Assembly: GCA_045600125.1 (NCBI GenBank)
Contig: JAZRXH010000120.1
Location: 1-64,000, forward strand
From: SIG622 sp045600125
GTDB taxonomy: Bacteria; Bacillota; Clostridia; Oscillospirales; CAG-382
Reading direction: 5' to 3'
DNA: 64,000 nt
Shown: piece after piece, positions 26,043 to 34,543 of the stretch
Layout of the letters: each line of letters starts with the position of its first letter
How positions within the stretch are numbered: position 1 is the first letter of the stretch
Translations under genes and position numbers: made by a program
The notes under the pieces: generated by a model
Seen by the model: the letters and a program-made list of their open reading frames with translations, nothing else
Told to the model about the DNA's origin: nothing
Databases searched by the model: none

Positions 26043-27359
26043 ATGCTGAAAATAACATTTATGGGAGCCGGCAGTACGGTCTTTGCCAAGAACGTCCTCG
26101 GCGATACCATGCTGACGCCCGCTCTGTGTGAAGCGGAGATCGCTCTTTACGATATCGACAAGAACAGACTGGAGGAGTCCTTCGCCGTTCTTTCGAGGAT
26201 CAATGAAAAGTACAACGAAAACAAGGCAAAGATCGGCAAGTATCTCGGCGTCGGGCAGAGAAAGGACGCTCTGCGGGGGGCAAGCTTCGTCGTCAATGCC
26301 ATTCAGGTCGGCGGCTACGAGCCCTGCACCGTCATCGACTTCGAGATCCCCAAGAAGTACGGCCTTCGTCAGACCATCGGCGATACCCTCGGTATCGGCG
26401 GCATTTTCCGTGCCCTTCGGACGATTCACGTTCTCAAGGGCTTTGCCGAGGATATGGAGGCGGTCTGCCCGGATTGCCTGTTCCTCAACTATACGAATCC
26501 CATGGCGATGCTTTCCGGTTATATGCAGAGGTACACGAACGTGAATACCGTCGGTCTATGCCACAGCGTGCAGGTCTGCTCCAGAGGACTTCTCGATATG
26601 CTGGATATGAAGGATATCGAGATCGGCAGCGAGCTCATCGCCGGCATCAACCACATGGGCTGGCTTCTCGAGATCACCGATAAGAACGGAAACGATCTCT
26701 ATCCCGAAATCAAAAAACGTGCGCTGGAAAAGAACAAAGAGAAGCACGGCAACATGATCCGCCTTGAATACATAAAGAACTTCGGCTATTACTGCACCGA
26801 GAGCAGCGAGCATAATGCCGAATACAATTACTTCTATATCAAGTCGAAATATCCCGAGCTTATCGACCGTTACAATATCCCGCTGGACGAATACCCCAGA
26901 CGCTGTATAAATCAAATCGAAGGATGGAACAAGCAGAAGGAAGAGATCCTGAACGGCGGCGATATCGAGCATACCCGTTCAAGAGAATACGCCTCGAGGA
27001 TCATGGAAGCCGTCGTTGCCAATACGCCCTATAAGATCGGCGGCAACGTACTCAATAATGGTTATATCACCAATCTTCCCCGGGAAGCGTGTGTCGAAGT
27101 TCCCTGCCTTGTGGACGGTCACGGCGTGGCTCCCACCTATGTCGGAGCGCTTCCCGTTCAGCTTGCGGCGATGAACATGACGAACATCAATCCCCAGCTT
27201 CTCACCATCGAAGCCGCAAGGACCATGAAGAAGGAGCATATTTATCAGGCAGCCATGCTGGATCCCCATACCGGCTCGGAGCTTTCCATCGACGACATCG
27301 TGAAGATGTGCGACGAGCTCTATGAGGCGCACGAGAAGGCAGGCTATCCGATCTTCTGA
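26043..27359 (+). CDS. Alpha-galactosidase or alpha-glucosidase, glycoside hydrolase family 4 (MelA-like)
   Basis: 438 residues. GH4 enzymes cleave glycosides by an NAD- and Mn-dependent redox-elimination mechanism in the cytoplasm. The Rossmann loop FMGAGSTVFAKN is at 6-17, NYTNPM at 149-154, and the metal-binding Cys173-His174-Ser of GLCHS and His204 of GINHMGW are present. CHS with this spacing is the MelA/alpha-galactosidase and AglA/LplD branch rather than the 6-phospho branch, so galactoside is the likely substrate; galacturonide is an alternative. AAGGAG precedes the ATG. It is monocistronic between its promoter and a terminator. Confidence 0.9.
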   Translation: MLKITFMGAGSTVFAKNVLGDTMLTPALCEAEIALYDIDKNRLEESFAVLSRINEKYNENKAKIGKYLGVGQRKDALRGASFVVNAIQVGGYEPCTVIDFEIPKKYGLRQTIGDTLGIGGIFRALRTIHVLKGFAEDMEAVCPDCLFLNYTNPMAMLSGYMQRYTNVNTVGLCHSVQVCSRGLLDMLDMKDIEIGSELIAGINHMGWLLEITDKNGNDLYPEIKKRALEKNKEKHGNMIRLEYIKNFGYYCTESSEHNAEYNYFYIKSKYPELIDRYNIPLDEYPRRCINQIEGWNKQKEEILNGGDIEHTRSREYASRIMEAVVANTPYKIGGNVLNNGYITNLPREACVEVPCLVDGHGVAPTYVGALPVQLAAMNMTNINPQLLTIEAARTMKKEHIYQAAMLDPHTGSELSIDDIVKMCDELYEAHEKAGYPIF

Positions 27360-27391
27360 TTTTCCCGGTCATTTCCGATTTCATAAATAAT

Positions 27392-27442
27392 AAAGCCGAA
27401 GGAGCTTGCAAGCAAATGACGCATTTCCTCCGGCTTTTTCTT
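27392..27442 (+). terminator. Terminator after the GH4 gene
   Basis: Stem AAAGCC..GGAG (27392-27404) with CTCCGGCTTT (27428-27437), with a 3-base bulge, followed by a T-rich run. Confidence 0.65.
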
Positions 27443-27459
27443 TTCTTTCCGCCTTTTCA

Positions 27460-27489
27460 GTTTATTTTCCCGTCTTGTGGGAAATAATG
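27460..27489 (+). promoter_or_regulatory. Forespore sigma-F/G-type promoter for sigG
   Basis: GTTTA (27460-27464), 15 bases, GGAAATAATG (27480-27489). This fits the Bacillus sigma-F consensus GYWTA - N15 - GGnnAnAnTR at every fixed position, 38 bases before the sigG start. In Bacillus, sigG is first transcribed by sigma-F. No sigma-A promoter is visible here. Confidence 0.75.
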
Positions 27490-27527
27490 AATTTGACTGA
27501 AAACGTACGGAAGGCGGGGAAGAGAAG

Positions 27528-28310
27528 ATGGGACAGAACAGCAAGGTGGAGATCTGCGGCGTCAACACTTCGCACCTGAAGGTGCTGACGGATGAGGAAA
27601 AAACGGAGCTTTTGAAACGGGTGCAAAAGGGCGACGCCGAGGCGAGGGAGGAGCTGATCAGCGGAAATCTCAAGCTCGTTCTCAGCGTCATCAAGCGCTT
27701 TTCACGGAGAGGGGAGAACCCGGACGATCTTTTTCAGGTTGGCTGTATCGGGCTGATCAAGGCAATCGACCATTTTGACATGGATAACTTCAACGTGAAG
27801 TTTTCGAGCTATGCCGTGCCGATGATCCTCGGGGAGCTGCGACGCTTTTTCCGGGACAATTCGAGCATCCGGGTCAGCCGTTCTCTGCGGGATCTTGCCT
27901 ACAGGGCTCTCCAGACAAGAGAAGAACTGTCAACGAAACTCGGACGGGAGGTCAAGGTGGAGGAGATCGCCGCAGCGCTTGACGTGCCGAAGGAGGACGT
28001 GGTGGAGGCGCTTGACGCCATTGTGGACCCGGTTTCACTGTATGAGCCGGTGTATTCCGAGGGCGGCGACTCGATTTATATCATGGATCAGCTCAGCGAT
28101 ACGAAGAACACCGACGAAGCATGGCTCGAATCCATTGCTCTTACGCAGGCGATCTCTTCGCTTCTGCCGAGAGAAAAGAGGATCATCCAACGGCGCTTTT
28201 ATGACGGAAAGACGCAGATGGAGGTCGCAAAGGAGATCAACATCAGTCAGGCGCAGGTTTCGAGGCTCGAAAAGAATGCGCTGCTCAAAATCAGAAAACA
28301 AATCACTTGA
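27528..28310 (+). CDS. sigG: RNA polymerase sporulation sigma factor SigG
   Basis: 260 residues, usual length. It directs late forespore transcription during endospore formation. The N-terminus KVEICGVNTSHLKVL is the SigG-specific start (SigF lacks it). Region 2 shows GNLKLVLSVIKRF and DDLFQVGCIGLIKAID. Region 4 ends with GKTQMEVAKEINISQAQVS, the helix-turn-helix for the -35 box. Expected neighbours of the Bacillus locus (spoIIGA, sigE) are not in the window. Confidence 0.96.
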   Translation: MGQNSKVEICGVNTSHLKVLTDEEKTELLKRVQKGDAEAREELISGNLKLVLSVIKRFSRRGENPDDLFQVGCIGLIKAIDHFDMDNFNVKFSSYAVPMILGELRRFFRDNSSIRVSRSLRDLAYRALQTREELSTKLGREVKVEEIAAALDVPKEDVVEALDAIVDPVSLYEPVYSEGGDSIYIMDQLSDTKNTDEAWLESIALTQAISSLLPREKRIIQRRFYDGKTQMEVAKEINISQAQVSRLEKNALLKIRKQIT

Positions 28311-28388
28311 CGGAAATCGGCTTCCGGATACGGCAAATCAAAACGCAAATCAAAATATGGAAATTATGTGAAAATTACGAAAAAAGTA

Positions 28389-28417
28389 TTGTATTTTCCG
28401 AAAAGTAGTGATATAAT
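28389..28417 (+). promoter_or_regulatory. Sigma-A-type promoter for the LRR protein gene
   Basis: TTGTAT (28389-28394), 17 bases, TATAAT (28412-28417); leader of about 68 bases. Confidence 0.75.
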
Positions 28418-28491
28418 GGGAGCGTTGTACGGTATAAGGGTATGTATGTGCGATTATATCGTAAATAATCATTTATTTTTTGGAGGATATC

Positions 28492-29484
28492 ATGGCAAGT
28501 CAGATCAAGAAAAAACAGGGAAACTTCGGTTTTATTTTTACGCTCGTGCTTGTCGCACTTCTTGCGGCAGCGACAATCGTTGTTGTCAGCAAGTATAACG
28601 CAGGTCATTCCAGCTTCATCAAGAACGACAGCATCGCCGAGGCGCTCGCTTCCGGTTTCGGTAAATCCGTCAATAAGGTAACGAAGGAAGACGCCGCTTC
28701 CGTGGAAGGTCTTTCTCTCTATATGTACGACAACGACACCATCCAGATGTACAAGCAGATCGGCTACGAGCTTACCGATTCCGTTTCCGTATATCTCCCC
28801 GGTTACTTTGAAGCATACGAAGCTTACAACAAGGAAGACATCACCGACGAGGAAAAGGCAGATCTTACCGATCCCTCCACTCTCGTTGCCAACGTCAGCA
28901 TCTCCGACATCGACATTTCCGAAGATATGAAGCTTTTCTCCGGACTCAAGAGATTCTACTATGTAAACTACGCCGATGCCATCAAGTACGATCCACTTGC
29001 AGACGCCGCCGCATACTGCACCGGTCTTGAGGAGTTCTGCTGCGCAGGCGTAAAGATCGACGACTTCTCTCTTGTTGAAAAGCTACCCGACCTTAAGACT
29101 CTCGCCGTAAACGGTGCCGGTCTGACCGATATCTCGGCTGTTAAGAGCCTCAAGAACCTTGAAACGCTCGACCTTTCGGATAACAATATCTCCGACATCT
29201 CCGCTCTCGCATCTCTTGACAACGAAAAGATTCAGTCTGTAAGCCTTACCGGCAACAGCATTGAAGACTACTCCGCTCTCGAGCACCTCGACAAGGAAAA
29301 GTACACCACCGACCTCACCGTAGCGGAAGCACAGGCTGAGGCAGAGGCTCAGGCAGCAGCGGAAGCCGAAGAGGCTGAGGAAGAAGAATCTGAAGAGACC
29401 GAAGAACCCGAGGAATCCGAAGAAACCGAGGAATCCGAAGAATCCGAAGAATCCGAGGAATCCGAAGAAGAAACCGAAGGCTGA
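28492..29484 (+). CDS. Membrane-anchored leucine-rich-repeat protein with acidic tail
   Basis: 330 residues. A short basic start (MASQIKKKQG) and one hydrophobic segment (about 14-33) without a lipobox suggest a signal anchor. A middle domain contains LTDPSTLVAN, shared with the lipoprotein at 14827-15888. Residues about 195-265 hold three or four leucine-rich repeats (DISAVKSLKNLETLDLS). The last 50 residues are almost only Glu, Ser, Thr, Ala and Pro, encoded by repeated GAATCCGAA-like units. ATG 28492 follows TGGAGG. Likely surface protein of unknown ligand. Confidence 0.82.
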   Translation: MASQIKKKQGNFGFIFTLVLVALLAAATIVVVSKYNAGHSSFIKNDSIAEALASGFGKSVNKVTKEDAASVEGLSLYMYDNDTIQMYKQIGYELTDSVSVYLPGYFEAYEAYNKEDITDEEKADLTDPSTLVANVSISDIDISEDMKLFSGLKRFYYVNYADAIKYDPLADAAAYCTGLEEFCCAGVKIDDFSLVEKLPDLKTLAVNGAGLTDISAVKSLKNLETLDLSDNNISDISALASLDNEKIQSVSLTGNSIEDYSALEHLDKEKYTTDLTVAEAQAEAEAQAAAEAEEAEEEESEETEEPEESEETEESEESEESEESEEETEG

Positions 29485-29516
29485 TCGGACGGTCCTCTTA
29501 TAGGTGAATAAAAAGA

Positions 29517-29556
29517 ATGACGGCTGGCAAAGCATAACGCTTGTCAGCCGTACTTT
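29517..29556. terminator. Bidirectional terminator between the LRR gene and recG
   Basis: Stem ACGGCTGGCAAAGC (29520-29533) with GCTTGTCAGCCGT (29539-29551), with A-rich left and T-rich right flanks. Confidence 0.8.
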
Positions 29557-31652
29557 TATGCAGTAACAGAAGACGTGACAGGATGTTCCGTCTTTTCCGA
29601 AAGGATCTTTTCTGCAAGCTCACCCGCCCTGCAGGCAAGCTCCATATCCGAGGAAACGTCGGCGATGCGGAATTTCATTTCGCCGTGCTGTCTTTCACCG
29701 AAGAATTCTCCGGGACCTCTGAGGTCAAGGTCTTTTTCGGCTATGACGAAGCCGTCATTCGTGTCACACAGCACGTTCAGCCGCTCGGCGGATGGAGAAG
29801 TGCATTCCTTTCTCGTCGTTCCGGTCAGAATATCGGAAACGAGCACACAGCAGGATTCGTCCTTGCCCCGTCCCACTCGTCCCCGCAGCTGATGAAGCTG
29901 GGAAAGACCGAAGCGCTCGGCGTTTTCAATGATCATCAGCGTGGCGTTCGGCACGTTCACGCCGACCTCGATGACGGTGGTCGATACGAGAATGTCGATG
30001 CTTCCTGCGGCAAAATCGCCCATGACTTTATCCTTGTCGGCGGGCTTCATCTGCCCGTACATAAAGCCGACACGGCGACCGGAAAAGCGGCTGCAAAGAG
30101 TTTTATAAAAGGCTTCCACGCTTTTCAGTGCTTCCTTTTCGCTTTTTGCTTCATCCGCTTCCTCCGGATCCTTTACAAGAGGGCAGACCACGTAGACCTG
30201 ATGCCCCATGTCGATGGTCTTCTCGATAAAGCCGTTCAGCCTTTCCCGCTTGTCCTCGCCCACGGCAACGGTGCGGACCGGCTTTCTGCCCGCCGGTTTA
30301 TCCGAGATCACCGTGATGTCAAGGTCACCGTACAGCATGAGCGCCAGCGTTCTCGGGATGGGCGTTGCGCTCATGACCAGCATATGCGGCTTTGTGCCGG
30401 CAAAGAAATCGTCATCGGAGGAGATCTTGCTTTCCAGCTTTTCCCGCTGTTTTACGCCGAAGCGGTGCTGTTCGTCGGTGATGACGAGAGAAAGAGAAGC
30501 AAACTGTACCGTATCCTCAATGATGGCATGGGTGCCGATGAGAAGGTCGATATCGCCATTGGCAAGGGCTTTCTTTATCTTCCTTTTTTCGGCGGCAGGC
30601 GTACTTCCGCACAGAAGCGCACAACTGATGCCGCACTTTGCAAAGAGCGGTTCGAGCGACTCAAAATGCTGCGTGGCAAGGATCTCGGTGGGCGCCATCA
30701 GCGCCGACTGCCGCCCGCATTTGGCACACAGATAGACCGCCATGGCTGCCACAATGGTTTTTCCGCAGCCTACATCGCCCTGAATGAGCCTTCGCATGGG
30801 AGGCGAGCCCTTCTTCATGTCAGCGGCGATGTCGTTGACTGCTTTTTTCTGACCGGCTGTCAGCTCGAAGGGCAATGAAGAAGCAAAGGCTTTCACGTCA
30901 CCGGACGGAAGGCTTATCGACATTCCCTTTTCTTTTCTTGCCGCCGCACCGAGACGGCGAAGGTTCAGCTGAAAGAGCAGCAGCTCGTCAAAGGCAAGGC
31001 GCTTCCTTGCCTTGTCGATGTCTTCCTGATTTTTCGGGAAATGGATGCCGCAAAGCGCCTCGTAATAGGAGCAGAGGTCGTATTCGTTTTGCTGTTCTTT
31101 TGTGAGGATATCGTACTTTTCGTCCTTGAAAAAGTCAATGACCTGCGACACGGCGTTTGAGATGACGGCATCGGTAAGCCCTGCCGTCAGCGGATAGTCG
31201 GCGATGACGGGAGGAAGCTCTTTGATGGGGCGGACGATCTCAAACTGCGGATTTGAAAATAACATACTGCCCCGGTCGCAGATGACTTTTCCGTATACCC
31301 GGAGCTTTGCGTTTGTGCCGAGGGTATAACTGAGATAATCGTGATTGAAGAAGGTACATTTTACGTTGCCGGTTCCGTCCGAGCCGATAAAGCTCTGCAA
31401 AGTCCGTGCTTTACCGCCGCTTTTGGAGGGAATGCGGACGCTTTTGACGGCGGTCACGGGAGAAAGGATGCAGGATTGGACTTCACCGGCGACGAGATCG
31501 CAGACGTCAACGGTGTTTCCTCTGAATTCGTATTTTCTCGGATAGTGGGAAACGAGCTGATGAAAGGTCTTGATCCCAAGCTTTGCAAACATTTTTTCTC
31601 TTGCCGCACTGACGCCGAAAAGACTGGACAGCGGACTGTTCACGCTAAGCAT
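29556..31652 (-). CDS. recG: ATP-dependent DNA helicase RecG
   Basis: 698 residues, usual length. It remodels stalled replication forks and Holliday junctions. There is an N-terminal wedge/OB domain, then Walker A GDVGCGKTIVA, Walker B DEQHRFG, the motif III region MSATPIPRTLAL, and the RecG-specific QLHQLRGRVGRG near the C-terminus. ATG 31652 has GAAAGGAGG eight bases upstream. Confidence 0.96.
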   Translation of the reverse strand: MLSVNSPLSSLFGVSAAREKMFAKLGIKTFHQLVSHYPRKYEFRGNTVDVCDLVAGEVQSCILSPVTAVKSVRIPSKSGGKARTLQSFIGSDGTGNVKCTFFNHDYLSYTLGTNAKLRVYGKVICDRGSMLFSNPQFEIVRPIKELPPVIADYPLTAGLTDAVISNAVSQVIDFFKDEKYDILTKEQQNEYDLCSYYEALCGIHFPKNQEDIDKARKRLAFDELLLFQLNLRRLGAAARKEKGMSISLPSGDVKAFASSLPFELTAGQKKAVNDIAADMKKGSPPMRRLIQGDVGCGKTIVAAMAVYLCAKCGRQSALMAPTEILATQHFESLEPLFAKCGISCALLCGSTPAAEKRKIKKALANGDIDLLIGTHAIIEDTVQFASLSLVITDEQHRFGVKQREKLESKISSDDDFFAGTKPHMLVMSATPIPRTLALMLYGDLDITVISDKPAGRKPVRTVAVGEDKRERLNGFIEKTIDMGHQVYVVCPLVKDPEEADEAKSEKEALKSVEAFYKTLCSRFSGRRVGFMYGQMKPADKDKVMGDFAAGSIDILVSTTVIEVGVNVPNATLMIIENAERFGLSQLHQLRGRVGRGKDESCCVLVSDILTGTTRKECTSPSAERLNVLCDTNDGFVIAEKDLDLRGPGEFFGERQHGEMKFRIADVSSDMELACRAGELAEKILSEKTEHPVTSSVTA

Positions 31653-31703
31653 ATCTCTGTACCTCCTTTCAGAACGGATGGACGTGTGGAGTTTTACACT
31701 ATT

Positions 31704-31732
31704 ATTATACACGATGTTTCGGATTCCGTCAA
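31704..31732 (-). promoter_or_regulatory. Sigma-A-type promoter for recG
   Basis: Minus strand TTGACG (31727-31732), 17 bases, TATAAT (31704-31709), 52 bases before the start. Confidence 0.78.
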
Positions 31733-31760
31733 GAACAAACCTCAAGTTTATTCTCAGATA

Positions 31761-31797
31761 AAAAGAGCCGTCCCCATTAGAAAGGACGGCTATTTTC
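31761..31797 (-). terminator. Terminator after the LTA-synthase-like gene
   Basis: Stem AGCCGTCC (31766-31773) with GGACGGCT (31784-31791), and a T-rich run on the minus-strand exit side. It begins one base after the stop codon of that gene. Confidence 0.8.
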
Positions 31798-33777
31798 TTA
31801 TTTGTATTCCGTGATGACTTCGCCGAGGTTGCTGCCGTCGACGGCTTTCTGACATACCTTGATCTCCGAACCCTCCTCGGGGACGGTGCATTTACAGAGG
31901 AGCTCGGTGCTGTCTATGAACTCCGTTTCCTTGCTCCAGCCGTTGACGCAGATTTCCGATGCCTTTGTAAAACCTTCGCCCCGGACGTTCAGATAACCGT
32001 TTTCGTAAGTCACGGATTCTATCGTGATGTCCTTCACGCCAAAGCGCATATCGTTTTTTTCAAGATCGAAATAGCCGAGGGAATATCCGTCCCCGTACAG
32101 CATATCGTACTGGATCTCGCAGAGATCGCTGTCGTGCGACGGAGAGTCGGGAGCCCGGTTTATCAGGCTGATGATGCCGCTGTCAATGCCTAAATAGTCA
32201 AGAATCGTGGAGGAAAGAAGCGACGCTTCAAGAGTATCTTCTTCGGGATAGTTATCGAATTCCTTATAGTTAGTAAACACCGTATACTGCGTTGCGTAGT
32301 CGGAACGGAAACGGTATGCATCGGATGCAAACTCAAGAGAAGGCAGATGGTCGCCGTACAGTACGACGATGAATTTTTCCTCGGAGCTCGTGACGTAATC
32401 GTAAAGCTCTCCGATAAAGAGGTCGGTTTCGGAAATATGCCGGCAATAATCTTCAAACAGAAGCGCTTCTCTTTCTGTTTCCTCGGTAATGTCGGCGGAT
32501 GAGAGAATGCCGTATTCATCCTCTGAATCTTCGTTTTCATCGTACAGCCCATGTCCCTCGACCGTGACGGCGAATACAAAATCACTGCCGCTTGTGGACT
32601 CGATGCAGTCCTTTATGCAGGGAAGAAGATAGACGTCCTTTGCCCATCCCAGTTCGTTCGTCTCATACTGCATATATTCGAGAGGGGTAAAGGTGTCAAA
32701 GCCGAGATTCGGGTAGACCCGGTCCCGACCGTAAAACACGCCGGTGTGGTCGTGGACGGCGTGAGAGGTGTAGCCGTAGGGACGCAGAAGCGATGGGAGC
32801 GACTCGCAGCAGCGGTCGGTCAGAATCGTATTATACGGATATTCCACAGCCCCGAAAAAGTCAAGGTCCATACCGGTCAGAACCTCAAACTCGGTATTGA
32901 CCGTGCCGCCCCCATAGGAGGGAACGATGAGCCCTTTTTCTCCGTATTTTTCGGTGATTCTGTGGAAATTCGGTGTCGGGTCCTTTGTAAAGGTGTATTT
33001 TGCGTAGTTTTCTACGTCGAGAAAAGATTCAAGCTGAACAAAAAGTATATTCGGAAGATTTTCCGTTTCCCGCTTTTCGGCTTTGTACTTCTCAACAATC
33101 TCCTTCACGCTGCTGCCCGAATAATCCTCCGGCGTCGGGATGCCCTTGTCGAATACGGTGCTGGCAAAGGCGTAGACAACGCCGTTTTCGTCATAGGCTT
33201 TTTTCGGGTCGGCAAATTCAATCCTGCCTCTTTCGGCTACCTTTCCGCCGTGAATAAAAACGCCGAGCAGGAGTGCCGATACGGCAAACGGCACACAGCA
33301 TTCGGGGAAACGGCGGGGAAGAAGTCGTGCTCTTTTTACGGCAAATACCGACAGCGTTATGATAATGGCGGCGCTGACGCCGATGAGAATCATCTGCCAA
33401 AGGTCAAGATAATGCGGAAGCACGTCGATGGTCGTCGGCAGGATAACGAAATCAATGGCAGTGATCGGCGAAGGCCTTTTCAGCGTAACTATAAAATTGG
33501 CAATACCGAAAACCAGCCACATGACGGAAATAAGATTGCAGACGGCGAGTCTTCTTTTGAAGAAGAAGGCGATGCAGTGTGTCACAAGGAGGATCAGCAC
33601 GTTCATAATAAACTGGTAGGTCCCCGCAAAGATAAAGGCTATGCCCGATAGGGCAGACCTGCACTGCAGCATTTGGCATATAACCGTTATGAGAGCCGAA
33701 ACGCAGAGCATATGCAGAAACAGAGCTCTTATGCTGTGCAGTTTTGAATTGCTCTTTAATTTTTCCATGATATTCAA
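31798..33777 (-). CDS. LTA synthase-family sulfatase (membrane phosphoglycerol transferase-like)
   Basis: 659 residues. Five hydrophobic segments in the first 200 residues are followed by a large extracellular sulfatase/alkaline-phosphatase-fold domain, as in LtaS and related enzymes that add glycerol-phosphate to envelope polymers. Visible active-site parts are NILFVQLES (metal-binding Glu), SYGGGTVNTEFEVLTG with the expected catalytic Thr, and HDHTGVFYGRDRVYPNLGFD. I keep the TTG start at 33777 because a GGGGGAAA box precedes it; ATG 33768 is the alternative. It lies 41 bases after the DUF1643 gene and may share its promoter. Confidence 0.87.
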   Translation of the reverse strand: MNIMEKLKSNSKLHSIRALFLHMLCVSALITVICQMLQCRSALSGIAFIFAGTYQFIMNVLILLVTHCIAFFFKRRLAVCNLISVMWLVFGIANFIVTLKRPSPITAIDFVILPTTIDVLPHYLDLWQMILIGVSAAIIITLSVFAVKRARLLPRRFPECCVPFAVSALLLGVFIHGGKVAERGRIEFADPKKAYDENGVVYAFASTVFDKGIPTPEDYSGSSVKEIVEKYKAEKRETENLPNILFVQLESFLDVENYAKYTFTKDPTPNFHRITEKYGEKGLIVPSYGGGTVNTEFEVLTGMDLDFFGAVEYPYNTILTDRCCESLPSLLRPYGYTSHAVHDHTGVFYGRDRVYPNLGFDTFTPLEYMQYETNELGWAKDVYLLPCIKDCIESTSGSDFVFAVTVEGHGLYDENEDSEDEYGILSSADITEETEREALLFEDYCRHISETDLFIGELYDYVTSSEEKFIVVLYGDHLPSLEFASDAYRFRSDYATQYTVFTNYKEFDNYPEEDTLEASLLSSTILDYLGIDSGIISLINRAPDSPSHDSDLCEIQYDMLYGDGYSLGYFDLEKNDMRFGVKDITIESVTYENGYLNVRGEGFTKASEICVNGWSKETEFIDSTELLCKCTVPEEGSEIKVCQKAVDGSNLGEVITEYK

Positions 33778-33818
33778 GATTGCATTTCCCCCGGAAAAAG
33801 AATAATAAGGAACCGCCG

Positions 33819-34448
33819 TTACTCTTCGCAGAGCGAGTCAAGATAAGCGCCGACGTCAGAGAATCGCTCGATCTTCGTATCATTGCGCAGATACAGCGGA
33901 TGCCTCGGATGCCCTGCGGCACATCGCTCGCCCGCCGTGTACCAAACGGCGCCGAATTCGTTTCCGCAAAGGAGCATATCCCGGACGCAGGGGGCAAGGT
34001 AGTCCCGCTTTGTGATATTCGCTCCCCATGCCGCCCACACCGAGGGAACCGATTCGGATAGGGAAAGAACGTAGCGGAATGCCTTCATATTCTCCCGGTG
34101 CATCTTCTCATTGAAGCACTTTTCCATGTGATTGGGGTCGGTGGCACGCTGAGAGTATACGTTGAACATGATGAATGAGTCAAAGCCGTTTCCGAGAGCT
34201 ACCGTCTGTACCTTGGAAAGAGTTCTGTCCAGCTTGTCGGGCTTTGCCGTGGAAGGGTTGATGCCGATGCAGATGAGAGGGTGCTTTCCCCTTGTTCCGA
34301 GTATGTAACGGTACTCACTGTAAAAGCAGGGCACGTACAGCCATTTATTCACGTCGTATTCTTCGTTCTCGTCGAATGCGCCGAGAAGCGCATCTTCAAA
34401 AGCCAGGACTTCCGTTTCCAGCGTTGAGCAAACCGGTATATGCTTCAA
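33819..34448 (-). CDS. DUF1643-family protein
   Basis: 209 residues. The family core CIGINPSTAKPDKLDRTL, followed by FIMFNVYSQRATDPNHM, matches DUF1643 (typically xLNPSTAD.., NLFAYRATDP), a small family of unknown biochemical role. The C-terminal part (AWGAN, HPRHPLYLRND) is also family-like. I chose TTG 34448 because GGAGGTG lies six bases upstream and a promoter fits. An upstream in-frame extension to 34643 would overlap the glycosidase gene and has no ribosome site. Cytoplasmic. Confidence 0.75.
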   Translation of the reverse strand: MKHIPVCSTLETEVLAFEDALLGAFDENEEYDVNKWLYVPCFYSEYRYILGTRGKHPLICIGINPSTAKPDKLDRTLSKVQTVALGNGFDSFIMFNVYSQRATDPNHMEKCFNEKMHRENMKAFRYVLSLSESVPSVWAAWGANITKRDYLAPCVRDMLLCGNEFGAVWYTAGERCAAGHPRHPLYLRNDTKIERFSDVGAYLDSLCEE

Positions 34449-34496
34449 CTGTGTCACCTCCGGGGGGATGTTGTCGGACTCTAAGTCTCGATCAAT

Positions 34497-34525
34497 ATTA
34501 TAGAGGGGATGCGTCAACAGTTCAA
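34497..34525 (-). promoter_or_regulatory. Sigma-A-type promoter for the DUF1643 gene
   Basis: Minus strand TTGAAC (34520-34525), 17 bases, TATAAT (34497-34502), 48 bases before the TTG start. Confidence 0.72.
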
Positions 34526-34543
34526 CATATAAATTATAATTCT

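Noticed and set aside
29325..29480. GAATCCGAA-like repeats as a CRISPR or minisatellite element
   Set aside because: They encode the acidic Glu/Ser tail of the LRR protein in frame and have no spacers.
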